DNA of 64,000 nucleotides. Source: Zhaonella formicivorans. Lineage in GTDB: Bacteria; Bacillota; DUOV01; Zhaonellaceae. A program made the position numbers and the translations under genes. Below, piece after piece: positions 9,701 to 17,080 of this stretch; positions within the stretch are counted from its first letter, which is position 1; each line of letters begins with the position of its first letter. The stretch spans positions 496,001-560,000 of the forward strand of contig NZ_CP085524.1 of NCBI RefSeq assembly GCF_004353525.1, written 5' to 3'. Under the pieces are notes generated by a model. That model saw nothing but the letters and a program-made list of their open reading frames with translations. It was not told where the DNA came from and did not search any database.

Positions 9701-9839
9701 GCCTCTCTTTAAGGTTAGGATTGAGGGCAAGATTTCCGATGTTAAATTTAATGCCGGCGGCAAAGCAGAAAGTGATTTGGATCCGGGTCTTGCTGCCATG
9801 ATCTGGACTGCATTTAAGAAGTATCGTTATATGTTTTAA
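6786..9839 (+). CDS. ygfK: YgfK-type multidomain flavin/Fe-S oxidoreductase
   Basis: A 1017-residue soluble oxidoreductase. The first ~430 residues resemble a dihydropyrimidine-dehydrogenase-like barrel (NSITLSTMHGCPPAEIE, KMNPTLLG, ISYSGGADFFN). A GltD-type cysteine region follows (CYIAPCTFGCPINQDIP, then CNHNCMTKCTR). FAD-binding AIIGAGPSGLAAGY (~540) and NAD(P)-binding VAVIGGGNSAMDAAR (~672) come next. The C-terminus has ferredoxin cysteines CLECNYICNICAEVCPN (~882) and CNECGNCATFCPN (~923). YgfK was named as a putative selenate reductase subunit, but in this cluster it is expected to pass electrons to or from a purine or dihydropyrimidine-like intermediate. It is the signature gene of the urate-degrading cluster of anaerobes. 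Only 3 bases separate it from the small start region of the carbamate kinase operon partner. Confidence 0.9.
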   Translation: MSDKMRAIPFKKLLDWVFEEYQEYGTIFGIPKDKFYKKASDKQIKLFGESIGTPVGPAAGPNTQLAQNIVASYLTGSRFFELKTVQILDELEFPKPCIRAEDECYNTEWSTELSIQGAFEEYVKAWFIVHILQKELFNSDERTFMFNMSVGYDLKGIQTPKVDNFIEGMKNASNTPIFQECKQALKEAVSRFKFVDEKYIDSISPNICNSITLSTMHGCPPAEIEAITKYLLSEKKLHTFVKMNPTLLGYEFVRNTFDKMGYNYIQLREESFTHDLQYDDGVAMLRRLKAFAKEHNKEFGVKLSNTLPCMITKGELPGEEMYMSGRSLYPLTINLALKLASEFDGDLKISYSGGADFFNIARILETGIQPITVATTLLKPGGYFRFKQLAEELEPYLQNSEAGRIDLEKLRKLAESAFTDANHLKEKRLAGSRKTERKLPLTDCYIAPCTFGCPINQDIPEYIRLVGEGRYNEAYEVIVSKNPLPFITGTICNHNCMTKCTRLDYDESVLIREMKRIAAENGYKAFLDKIAQPVTKSSAKVAIIGAGPSGLAAGYFLARAGMDVTIFDKREKAGGTVEYVIPDFRISREAIQKDIELIKKMGVKFELGVNADFSIENLKAQGYDYIYLAIGAGKTNSLKLEGDSDRVMGAIPFLEQFNKDKTAIKLGKNVAVIGGGNSAMDAARAALRVDGVENVYIVYRRTKEFMPADREELNLALQDGVIFKELLAPLSLKDGILKCQKLELGAPDASGRRSPVAKEGEFEEIQVDTALTAIGELVDYDILKQNGIAVDARGNISVNPDTFETNVENVFIGGDALFGPSTVVEAIAHATKASNAIIAKENLPKTKEAVKDIAFDNERRLAEIAAKKGVLQAVTGEEKEADRCLECNYICNICAEVCPNRANIAIQLEDGVFKNLNQIIHVDGMCNECGNCATFCPNSGAPYKDKLTLYWSEEDFNDSTNSGFLLVQAGDEPLFKVRIEGKISDVKFNAGGKAESDLDPGLAAMIWTAFKKYRYMF

Positions 9840-9860
9840 GGGATGAACAGGAGGATTTTT

Positions 9861-10790
9861 GTGAAGACAGTAGTTGTAGCTTTAGGCGGAAACGCCATAC
9901 TCCAACCTAAACAAAAAGGAACTATTGAGGAACAGCGGGCTAACGTGGAAGTAAGCGCTCAAAACATTGTCAAGCTGGTCCAGGAAGGTTTCCGGGTTGT
10001 AGTAGCCCATGGTAACGGGCCGCAGGTAGGTAACATCCTGCTGCAAAACGCAGCTGCCAGGGAACATGTGCCTGCTATGCCTTTGGATGTTTGCGGCGCT
10101 GAAAGCCAGGGGCTGATCGGTTATATGATTCAACAGAGCATCTATAATGAGCTTAAGAAGCTCGGCATTGATAAAAAGGTAGTGACCTTGCTGACGCAGG
10201 TTGTGGTTTCCAAGGAGGATCCGGCTTTCCAGAACCCCAGCAAGCCGGTCGGAGCTTTTTATACTAAAGAGGAAGCAGAAAAGGGCATGGCTAAAGGTGA
10301 AAGCTGGATTGAAGACAGCGGTCGGGGCTGGAGGAAAGTTGTACCGTCTCCTAAACCGCAAGAAATTGTGGAACTTGATTTGATCAAAACTTTAGTTGAT
10401 GCAGGAGCTATCGTTATTGCCAGCGGCGGAGGCGGTATTCCAGTAGTAAAAGAAGGAGATAAACTGGTAGGCGTCGAAGCAGTAATTGATAAGGATTTGG
10501 CTTCCAGCTTGATGGCTAAGCAGTTGGGTGCCGATATCCTAACTATTGCCACAGACGTTCCTTATGTAGCGATAAATTATGGCAAGCCTGACCAGAAAAA
10601 CCTGGAACGTTTGACTGTGGACGAAGCCAAAAAATATTTGGAGGAGGGACAGTTCGGCAAGGGCAGCATGGGCCCGAAAGTTCAGGCCGCCATCAGTTTT
10701 GTGGAAAACGGCGGGGAAGCTATTATCGGCGCCCTGGCTGACTTGAGGGAGGCAGTAAAGGGAGAAAGAGGTACGAGGATAGTAAAATAA
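9861..10790 (+). CDS. arcC: Carbamate kinase
   Basis: A 309-residue amino-acid-kinase fold enzyme that makes ATP from carbamoyl phosphate and ADP. Visible signatures: VVALGGNAI at the N-terminus, VAHGNGPQVG (~47), VVPSPKPQEIVE (~165), ASGGGGIPVV (~190), KGSMGPKVQAA near the C-terminus. I chose GTG 9861 with AGGAGG at 9849; an upstream ATG at 9843 overlaps this ribosome site. It lies 21 bases after ygfK and is probably translated from the same mRNA. In E. coli the paralogue in this position is yqeA. It completes the logic of YgeW: carbamoyl phosphate released from the purine carbon skeleton gives ATP, ammonia and CO2. Confidence 0.92.
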   Translation: MKTVVVALGGNAILQPKQKGTIEEQRANVEVSAQNIVKLVQEGFRVVVAHGNGPQVGNILLQNAAAREHVPAMPLDVCGAESQGLIGYMIQQSIYNELKKLGIDKKVVTLLTQVVVSKEDPAFQNPSKPVGAFYTKEEAEKGMAKGESWIEDSGRGWRKVVPSPKPQEIVELDLIKTLVDAGAIVIASGGGGIPVVKEGDKLVGVEAVIDKDLASSLMAKQLGADILTIATDVPYVAINYGKPDQKNLERLTVDEAKKYLEEGQFGKGSMGPKVQAAISFVENGGEAIIGALADLREAVKGERGTRIVK

Positions 10791-10812
10791 CAGCTTAAAG
10801 TGGTTCCAGTAA

Positions 10813-10848
10813 CCCACTCTAATAAACTTGGAAGTTTATTGGGGTGGG
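10813..10848 (+). terminator. Stem-loop before 8-oxoguanine deaminase gene
   Basis: CCCACTCTAATAAACT (10813-10828) pairs with AGTTTATTGGGGTGGG (10833-10848) with a mismatch, closed by a 4-base loop and followed by TATTTATATTTT. It ends 27 bases before the next start codon, so it can act as a partial terminator or attenuator. Confidence 0.6.
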
Positions 10849-10875
10849 TATTTATATTTTAGGGAGGGTAGAAGT

Positions 10876-12243
10876 ATGACATCTTTACTGATTAAAGGTG
10901 CAACAGCCATTGTCACCATGGATGCCAAAAACAGCATCTATCGGGATGCAGACCTCTATATTGAGGAAGGTTGGGTTAAGGCTATCGGCAAAGATTTGTC
11001 TGGACAAAAATATGCTGCCGATGAAACAATCGATGCTCGGGGTAAAATAGTCTATCCTGGCTTGATCAACACCCACCATCATCTCTATCAGGTGTTGACC
11101 CGTAACTTACCCCGGGTACAGCAAATGGAACTTTTTGACTGGTTAAAGACTTTGTATCGTTTGTGGCGGGGCTTAACGGGCGAGATGGTCTATACCAGCG
11201 CTCTCGTTGGTCTTGGGGAATTAATCAAATATGGCTGTACTACAGCCAGCGATCATCATTATGTTTTTCCCCAGGGGCAAACGGAGTTGATAGACAGGCA
11301 GATTATGGCCGCCAGTGAACTAGGGATACGTTTTCATGCTTGCCGGGGGAGCATGTCCCGGGGAGAATCGGATGGCGGGTTGCCACCCGACAGCTTGGTG
11401 CAGAGCAAGGAGGAGATCCTGGCCGATTCAGAGCGGCTGATTAATGAGTACCACGACGCCTCACCTGGTTCCATGTGTCAGATTATCCTGGCGCCTTGTT
11501 CCCCATTCTCAGTTACACCTGACTTAATGCGGGAAAGCGCTGAACTGGCACGGCAATACGGGGTACGTTTGCATACTCACTTGGCTGAGACCCTCGATGA
11601 AGAAAATTACTGTTTAAGTACTGTAGGCATGCGTCCTTTAGAGTATATGACGAGCCTCGGTTGGGTAGGCAGTGACGTTTGGTTCGCCCATGGCATCCAT
11701 TTTAACAGCGCTGAACTTGACCTTTTAGCCCAGACCAAAACAGGGGTAGCCCATTGTCCCGCATCGAACCAGAAACTGGCCTCGGGAGTTGCTAAAATTA
11801 CGGAAATGCTGCAAAAAGGGGTTCCGGTAGGGCTGGCTGTGGATGGCAGCGCTTCCAATGATTGCTCCAACCTGTTAGCAGAGATAAGATACGCTTACCT
11901 GATGCACCGCCTGGTAAATAGCGCTGCTGCGCCTGCAGGTGCCCAAATCCTCTCCTTGGCTACCCGGGGCAGCGCAGAGCTGCTGGGCAGAAATGATCTT
12001 GGTTCCTTGGAAGTTGCTAAAGCTGGGGACTGCTTCCTGGTGGATATCAACTCCCTGGAATTTGCTGGGACTCTTGATGATCCTGCTGCTCTACCGGCTG
12101 TAGTTGGTATTAATCGTCCGGTGGATATGACCATTGTGGCAGGCAAGGTCGTTTACAAAAATGGAGTACTATTGGGTATTGATGAAGAAAAAGTGGTACA
12201 CGAAGCTAATAAAATGGCTTTAAAGTTAAGGGAATATGCGTAA
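10876..12243 (+). CDS. 8-oxoguanine deaminase (amidohydrolase, COG0402)
   Basis: A 455-residue amidohydrolase converting 8-oxoguanine to uric acid and ammonia if the family call holds. The 8-oxoguanine deaminase pattern is strong: PGLINTHHHLYQVLTRN (~60-76), then ELFDWLKTLYRLWRGLT, CTTASDHHYVFP, HTHLAETLDEENYC (~233), WFAHGIHF, AHCPASNQKLASG and AVDGSASND (~318). It starts at ATG 10876 with AGGGAGGG upstream; an upstream GTG-type start at 10828 runs through the stem-loop and is unlikely. It would feed oxidised guanine or guanine-derived xanthine analogues into the urate pathway of the neighbouring genes. Guanine deaminase or hydroxydechloroatrazine-type hydrolases are close relatives, but the NTHHHLYQ form favours 8-oxoguanine. 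Confidence 0.85.
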   Translation: MTSLLIKGATAIVTMDAKNSIYRDADLYIEEGWVKAIGKDLSGQKYAADETIDARGKIVYPGLINTHHHLYQVLTRNLPRVQQMELFDWLKTLYRLWRGLTGEMVYTSALVGLGELIKYGCTTASDHHYVFPQGQTELIDRQIMAASELGIRFHACRGSMSRGESDGGLPPDSLVQSKEEILADSERLINEYHDASPGSMCQIILAPCSPFSVTPDLMRESAELARQYGVRLHTHLAETLDEENYCLSTVGMRPLEYMTSLGWVGSDVWFAHGIHFNSAELDLLAQTKTGVAHCPASNQKLASGVAKITEMLQKGVPVGLAVDGSASNDCSNLLAEIRYAYLMHRLVNSAAAPAGAQILSLATRGSAELLGRNDLGSLEVAKAGDCFLVDINSLEFAGTLDDPAALPAVVGINRPVDMTIVAGKVVYKNGVLLGIDEEKVVHEANKMALKLREYA

Positions 12244-12245
12244 GA

Positions 12246-12432
12246 CAGCAGGTAATAAAACCTAGTAAGAAGCACGATTGGGAAGATTGTCGACAAACTA
12301 TATTAGCCTGCATGTATTATGGGGCGGGACTTGTTTCGCTCTAGGCCGGCAGCAAAGCTCTCGGTAACGGCGTGCCAGCTTGTCCAGAGCGAAATAATAC
12401 GTGCAGGCTTTATTTAAAACTAACCCCTGCTG
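12246..12432. repeat. Nested stem-loop element E1 between convergent genes
   Basis: Three nested stems: 12246-12252 with 12426-12432; a 15-bp stem 12306-12320 with 12394-12408 (one mismatch); and a perfect 9-bp stem TTTCGCTCT (12334) with AGAGCGAAA (12386). The apical loop is GC-rich. The left arm contains GTCGACAAA then TATTAGCC (12290-12308), a block repeated in the element at 33994. It occupies the whole gap between two convergent genes and may also terminate both. It belongs to a family of similarly built elements in this window. Confidence 0.6.
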
Positions 12433-12440
12433 TTTGAACC

Positions 12441-14432
12441 CTAGGGTTTCTTTCTGACTTCCACCCTGCAGTCGTAGAAAGTTGAGCCTTGCCCCATATC
12501 CGCTACCGTATCGCTCGTCAGGAAATTGGCGCAGGCCCCATCAGCGTGCCACCAGCCTTCCTCTAAAGATACAGCATCGGGCCTAAGGCCTGAGTTCAAT
12601 CTTGCTTTCAGGGTTAGGGCGCCACGGAGAGATCTTATTTCAACCCAATCTCCTTCAGCAATGCCCCTTGCCATTGCTGTATACGGGTGGATGTCAAGTC
12701 TGGGTTCCGGATTTAGGGTGCGAACCGCCATAATATTGGCAAACTGGGAATTAATCCGGTATTTGGAATGAGGTGTTAGTAAATAAAGTGGATATTGCTC
12801 TTCATCTACCTTATCTCCTGGTTCCATATATTCGGGCAAAGCAGGTAGTCCGTCCTTCAGCGCTTGCTTGGAATAAAATTCAAATTTTCCTGTGGGAGTA
12901 TTAAATTCCCTTGTGCTCCACGCTACCTGGTTAGCACCGACCGGACGTACCGGGCCTTCAGATAATCTTTCCATAGTTACTCCCTGCGTTTTGAGCGGCT
13001 CTATGGCATATTCAAGCCATTCTTCGATTGTCCGGGTAAAATATTGACCCAGGCCCATTCTTTGGGCCAGTTCAGAAAAAATCACTTCATCAGGTTTAGC
13101 TTCACCTTGAGGTGATATTACTTTTCTGCCCAGGATAATCATGTTATGCCAGGAGTTTTTATAAAGATTGTCTTCTTCCAAGTAAGTGGTGCAGGGTAAA
13201 ACTAAATCAGCCAGTTGGGCCGTGTCGGTCAAAAACTGATCAATGACCACTTTAAATTCAATTGAGTTAAAAGCCTCTACCACCTTGGAGGTATTTGGCA
13301 GCTGGCAAGCCGGATTGGCCCTGGTTACAAATACTGCCTTAATTGGAGGGTTGTCGGCCTTTAAAATACGGTCAGCAATAGCTGAATAAGGAAAGTGACG
13401 GCTGTGTTGGGCAAGCTCAGCACCGCTTAGCCCCGGATTCCAGCTCCGTACACTGTTAGCAAAATTCACTCCGCCGCCGGCAACCCCGATGCTCCCTGCC
13501 AAGGCGCCGAGAGCGTCTATGGCCCGGATGGTTTGGCCTCCGTTAGCGTGACGCTGCAGACCCCAGCCTAGTAAAAAGGAAGCGGGCTTATTTCCCGCCA
13601 GGATGCAGGCCAAGGACTCAATGTTTCCCACAGGTATCCCGCTCACGTCACTGGCCCAGGCAGGAGTATATCCGTTCACCATCCTTTGAAATTCTGCAAA
13701 ACCGTAGGTATGCCCTTTGATAAATGTCTCGTCGTAACGGTTCCAGGTTATGAGGAGATTCGCTACGGCCAGTGCGATAGCCCCGTCGGTGCCCGGTTTT
13801 GGCTGCAAGGTCAGTACAGGATTAAGAGGTGTCTTAACAGGTAAAGGATTGATTACAACCAGTTTGGCACCCCTGTCGCCTGCTTTTTTTAAGACGGGCA
13901 GCAAATGCTGGTTGGTTTTTTCCGGGTCCCTGCCCCAAAGGACGATAACGGAACTATTCAGTATATCCTCAGGGTCATGGGCTGCGTTACCTCCAAAATC
14001 ATAGCGCTGTGCAGCCAGCCCCGCGGAAAGGCATAGGCCTCCGGAAGGGTAAGTGCAGCCGCCTAAGGCGTTAAAGAACCGCCGGGCTAATGCTTTGAGA
14101 GCCCCCGAGGAGCCATAGTCATCGTAATGCAATATAGCCAAAGGTCCGTTTTGTTCTAAAATCTGTTCTAGCTTGCAGCAGATAAGGCTATAAGCTTTCT
14201 CCCAGGAAATTTTTTCCCAGCCCGATGCAGTTTTTCGCAAAGGCCAGAGTATGCGGTCCGGGTGATAAACTCTTTCCACATAAGCTTTGCCTTTGGCACA
14301 TAACCAGCTGCCTGTCTGGGGATGGGCCGGGTTGCCCCGAAGGGAACAGAGTTTTCCATTTTCTACTTCGGCGAGAACCGCACAGTTGTCGTAGCAATCC
14401 TGGGAACAACCGGTTAATCGTATGTCGGCCAT
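12441..14432 (-). CDS. Molybdopterin-dependent oxidoreductase (DMSO reductase superfamily)
   Basis: A 663-residue soluble Mo/W-bis-MGD enzyme. The N-terminus has a [4Fe-4S] site CSQDCYDNC then LCAKGKAYVERVYHPDR (~45), the usual Fe4S4 domain followed by the family RILWPLRK segment. Mid-protein IVLWGRDPEKTNQH, LLGWGLQRHANGGQT (~293) and the C-terminal molydopterin-dinucleotide domain (LLTPHSKYRINSQFAN, ~545) follow. There is no Tat signal, so it is cytoplasmic. The likely Mo-ligand region (GGLCLSAG) carries an ordinary cysteine and serine codon, no in-frame UGA. No electron-transfer subunits are adjacent. Formate dehydrogenase-like, polysulfide-type or hydratase-like members all share these motifs, so the substrate is undetermined. 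Confidence 0.85.
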   Translation of the reverse strand: MADIRLTGCSQDCYDNCAVLAEVENGKLCSLRGNPAHPQTGSWLCAKGKAYVERVYHPDRILWPLRKTASGWEKISWEKAYSLICCKLEQILEQNGPLAILHYDDYGSSGALKALARRFFNALGGCTYPSGGLCLSAGLAAQRYDFGGNAAHDPEDILNSSVIVLWGRDPEKTNQHLLPVLKKAGDRGAKLVVINPLPVKTPLNPVLTLQPKPGTDGAIALAVANLLITWNRYDETFIKGHTYGFAEFQRMVNGYTPAWASDVSGIPVGNIESLACILAGNKPASFLLGWGLQRHANGGQTIRAIDALGALAGSIGVAGGGVNFANSVRSWNPGLSGAELAQHSRHFPYSAIADRILKADNPPIKAVFVTRANPACQLPNTSKVVEAFNSIEFKVVIDQFLTDTAQLADLVLPCTTYLEEDNLYKNSWHNMIILGRKVISPQGEAKPDEVIFSELAQRMGLGQYFTRTIEEWLEYAIEPLKTQGVTMERLSEGPVRPVGANQVAWSTREFNTPTGKFEFYSKQALKDGLPALPEYMEPGDKVDEEQYPLYLLTPHSKYRINSQFANIMAVRTLNPEPRLDIHPYTAMARGIAEGDWVEIRSLRGALTLKARLNSGLRPDAVSLEEGWWHADGACANFLTSDTVADMGQGSTFYDCRVEVRKKP

Positions 14433-14638
14433 CAGGTCACCTCGAAATTTTTCTATAAAATTTTAAATCCCCTGCTACTCATTTTATCAAAAGAAGATTA
14501 ATTTGCTCCACTCTTTTTGGAATTTTATAAGGTCGGTTATCAACCGTGGTAAAAGATCATAGACTAGTTAAAGCTTCTTCTCTATAATAGTAATGGTAGA
14601 ATTGGGGAAAGGGTTGGCCAAGGAGGGCGTGTACAGAA

Positions 14639-15040
14639 ATGAAGGTAGTCAAGCTGTCTGCTCTTGGTGCATACCAAATAAAATATGAGTTGTTTCGCTA
14701 TGGTAATTACTATCAAAAAGATATTGCGGAAAAAAACCGGTTTTTTGATAAGTTGTACGTTTGTATCAATGAAGAAAATGACATCCTGGCTGCCGCTTAT
14801 ATGGGGCAAGAAAAAGGCGCCGTTTACTTTGATTGTATGTCAGTACGTAATGACTTAAAGGGCAAGGGGATAGGTACTTTTTTTGTGTCGGAAATAAAAA
14901 AAATATTTCCTACCATGCCTTTAAAAGCATTACCCCAGGAAAATTCAATGTCTTTTTGGCTGAATAACGGCTTTAAACACCAGCCCAATAGTTTTATTTT
15001 GGTTTATAACCCAACAAAAGAATCAATAGAAGCGCGGTAA
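14639..15040 (+). CDS. GNAT-family N-acetyltransferase
   Basis: A 133-residue single GNAT domain. The acetyl-CoA binding motif A is visible as VRNDLKGKGIGTFFVSEIKK (~70-89), and the late strand-loop FWLNNGFKHQPNSFILVY matches the family C-terminal half. It starts at ATG with AGGAGGG about ten bases upstream; a TATAAT at 14583 may be its -10 element. It stands alone between a minus-strand oxidoreductase and a minus-strand hydrogenase regulator, so the acceptor cannot be inferred. Confidence 0.72.
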   Translation: MKVVKLSALGAYQIKYELFRYGNYYQKDIAEKNRFFDKLYVCINEENDILAAAYMGQEKGAVYFDCMSVRNDLKGKGIGTFFVSEIKKIFPTMPLKALPQENSMSFWLNNGFKHQPNSFILVYNPTKESIEAR

Positions 15041-15157
15041 TTGCGCGTCATTGCTGAATGGCCTAGGGAATATAATTGTAAATAACAACCTATTTCAAAA
15101 ACAAGTATAGTGGTATAAAATTTTAGATGTTAGTGAACAATTTCACTTTTAGTTAAT

Positions 15158-15400
15158 TCAGTTTAAGTAACAGTAACTCACTGTGATCCCTGATAACTGT
15201 TTTAATTCACCGGCAAATTGTTGGATTTTCTCGTCATCAGCCTCCAGATGTAAGCTAATAATGCCGTTATGTTTGTTTAAACTAGGAGTTCCCATGCGAC
15301 CGAAAATGATGTTGCCGTATTTAGTGATGATCTCTTGCATTTCCGGGGCATTCTCGGCCCGATTTTCGATCAGAATGCCTAAGACAGCAATTTTTTCCAT
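15158..15400 (-). CDS. TM1266-type iron-only hydrogenase system regulator
   Basis: An 80-residue ACT-like/NikR-C-like small protein: KIAVLGILIENR at the N-terminus, then YGNIIFGRMGTPSLNKHNGIISLHLEAD. This pattern is the putative [FeFe]-hydrogenase system regulator family typified by TM1266, whose genes commonly sit with hydA or hydEFG. I chose ATG 15400, which has AAGGTGG upstream; a longer reading frame to 15454 adds a weak hydrophobic stretch. The [FeFe] hydrogenase lies 2 kb away on the other strand with an IS110 element between them, so the two may once have been adjacent and divergent. The sensed signal is unknown. Confidence 0.82.
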   Translation of the reverse strand: MEKIAVLGILIENRAENAPEMQEIITKYGNIIFGRMGTPSLNKHNGIISLHLEADDEKIQQFAGELKQLSGITVSYCYLN

Positions 15401-15484
15401 TACGGTAACCACCTTTTTAAGAATTACTACTTTTATAGCATTTTTGTTTACCACTCTATTTATACCTTTGAAAACATAAAAGAC

Positions 15485-15492
15485 GTCTAGAC
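15485..15492. promoter_or_regulatory. Perfect GTCTAGAC palindrome, candidate HutC-type operator
   Basis: GTCTAGAC fits the GTnTAnAC consensus of HutC-subfamily regulators exactly and resembles the two operators at 3124 and 3206. It lies 85 bases upstream of the minus-strand hydrogenase regulator and 29 bases before a 19-codon plus-strand frame (15521-15580) with a plausible ribosome site, possibly the remains of a gene interrupted by the IS110 insertion. Confidence 0.5.
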
Positions 15493-15595
15493 ATACCAGC
15501 TGGTTGAGAGAGGTTATTGAATGAGCTTAGCTGCAGCAATTCATATCGCAAAGGAGCATTCCTGTAATGAATTAAAATGAGCTTTGAAAAAAGAA

Positions 15596-15666
15596 GTACC
15601 TCCTGTTAACATACGAGGTGTCGAGGTGTCGATTAACTAGCGACCCTTAAATAACAGAGGAGGTAC
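15596..15666 (+). promoter_or_regulatory. Leader stem that masks the transposase ribosome binding site
   Basis: GTACCTCCTGTTA (15596-15608) pairs with TAACAGAGGAGGTAC (15652-15666), allowing a two-base bulge. The right arm contains the GAGGAGG ribosome site of the transposase (ATG at 15672). Read-through RNA would fold the site away, the protective arrangement known in other insertion sequences. The arm and its loop are also the candidate bridge RNA region. Confidence 0.6.
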
Positions 15667-15671
15667 TCAAT

Positions 15672-16954
15672 ATGAAGTATAACCAGAACTCAAGAATTTT
15701 GCAAATAACAGAAAAGACTTTAATCATTGGTGTAGATGTAGCTAGCGAGACAAATTACGCCAGAGCTTTCGATTACAGAGGCGTAGAACTAGCTAAGCTA
15801 CTAAAATTCAATAATGACAACAACGGCTTCAAGACATTTTCTGAGTGGGTAAAAAGTGTGGCAAAACAACAGCAGAAGCAGCAGGTAATGGTTGGGATGG
15901 AGCCTACGGGACACTATTGGTTTACCTTTGCCCAGCATCTTAAGGATCACCAGCTGAAAATAGTACTAGTGAATCCGTTTCACGTAAAGCGAAGCAAAGA
16001 ATTGGATGATAATAATCCGACCAAAAATGACCGAAAGGACCCAAAACCATTGCCATGCTGGTAAAAGACGGTCGATACATGGAACCGTACATTCCCGAAG
16101 GAATTTACAGCGATTTACGAAATGCAATGGAAACCCGCTTAAGATTAGTGAAGCAGCTTAACAGCATCCGAAACAGAGTTAAACGCTGGATAAGCATATA
16201 TTTCCCGGAGTTCAACAGAGTCTTTGGGGATTGGGAAGGCAAAGCAGCAATAGTAACGCTAAAAGAGTTTCCAACACCGGATAAAGTACTTGAAAAAGGC
16301 GTCGAAGGCATAGTTGCCAGCTGGAGAAAAGAAATCAGCAGAGCTGTTGGAGTTAGACGAGCCAGCCAACTAGTTGAGGCAGCAAAGATATCAGTAGGAG
16401 TACGAGAAGGATTAAGAGCAGCTCAAAATGAACTTGCCACACTACTAGAAGAATATGAAATGCTGCAGAGGCAATATGAAAGGACAATGGCTCTAATAGA
16501 AGAATTAGCCATGCAGATTCCCGGTATTGAAGAAATGCTAAAAATCAAGGGAGTAGGCCTCATAGCAGCAGCAGGGTTTATAGCTGAAGTAGGGGATATT
16601 ACAAGGTTTGAACATCCAAAGCAGGTACAGAAGCTGGCGGGACTAAGCCTGAAAGAAAATAGCTCAGGAAAGCATAAGGGCCAAACAACTATTAGCAAAC
16701 GAGGGCGAAAAAGGCTAAGATCGTTGTTATTTCAAGGGATTATGCCCATAGTGGCTAAGAACAACGAATTTAAAGAACTACACCAGTACTACACAACAAG
16801 GCCACAGAACCCGCTCAAAAAGAAACAGTCGCTAGTACTCTTATGCTGTAAGCTCATAAGGATATTTTACACCTTACTGAGAAAAGGCGTAGCTTATGAC
16901 CCACAAAAAATGATGAGTGATATAAGAAGGCAAGAATTACAGGAAGCCGCCTAA
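15672..16954 (+). pseudogene. IS110-family transposase, frameshifted
   Basis: The first part (15672-16064) holds the RuvC-like DEDD domain: IIGVDVASE, GMEPTGHYWF and the KNDRKD pair. The second part (16055-16954) begins MLVKDGRYMEPYIPEG and holds the Transposase_20 domain with KIKGVGLIAAAGFIAEVG and SSGKHKGQT, containing the expected catalytic serine. The two parts are in different frames joined near 16046, where one base appears lost after KNDRKD; a -1 shift on C_CCA_AAA (16040-16046) would give a continuous protein of normal length (about 427). Programmed frameshifting is not usual in IS110, so inactivation is the simpler reading. Confidence 0.85.
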
Positions 16955-16959
16955 AAAGC

Positions 16960-17080
16960 GCACCGCAACTGACAATGTTACATTTCATCCGTTTGCCAGT
17001 CAAGGGTAAAGACTGCGTCGCCGCTATCGCGGCCCCTTGACAGTCAAACTCCTGCAATGTAACAAGCAATCAAGCGGTGC
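16960..17080. repeat. Nested stem-loop element E2 after the IS110 transposase
   Basis: Stems: GCACCGC (16960) with GCGGTGC (17074); TGTTACATT (16976) with AATGTAACA (17056); GTTTG (16991) with CAAAC (17045); GTCAAGGG (16999) with CCCTTGAC (17034). The loop is GC-rich (GCGTCGCCGCTATCGCGGC). The GTCAAGG stem recurs in the element at 56151 and AGTCAAACTC recurs in the element at 33994. It starts six bases after the transposase stop codon and could be the right end or a structured RNA of the IS. Confidence 0.6.

Larger units (their letters stand above)
15590..17080 (+). mobile_element. IS110-family insertion sequence (approximate limits)
   Basis: A DEDD transposase frame flanked by structured non-coding DNA on both sides. 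IS110 elements lack terminal inverted repeats, so limits are estimates: the left end is placed just before the stem at 15596, the right end after the nested stem-loop ending at 17080. The element separates the hydrogenase regulator from the hydrogenase. IS110-family elements encode a bridge RNA in a non-coding end; the leader at 15590-15670 and the 16960-17080 structure are the places to look. Confidence 0.7.

Noticed and set aside
12441-14432. Selenocysteine formate dehydrogenase
   Set aside because: No in-frame UGA occurs at the Mo-ligand region, which carries normal codons; the enzyme cannot be assigned to formate.
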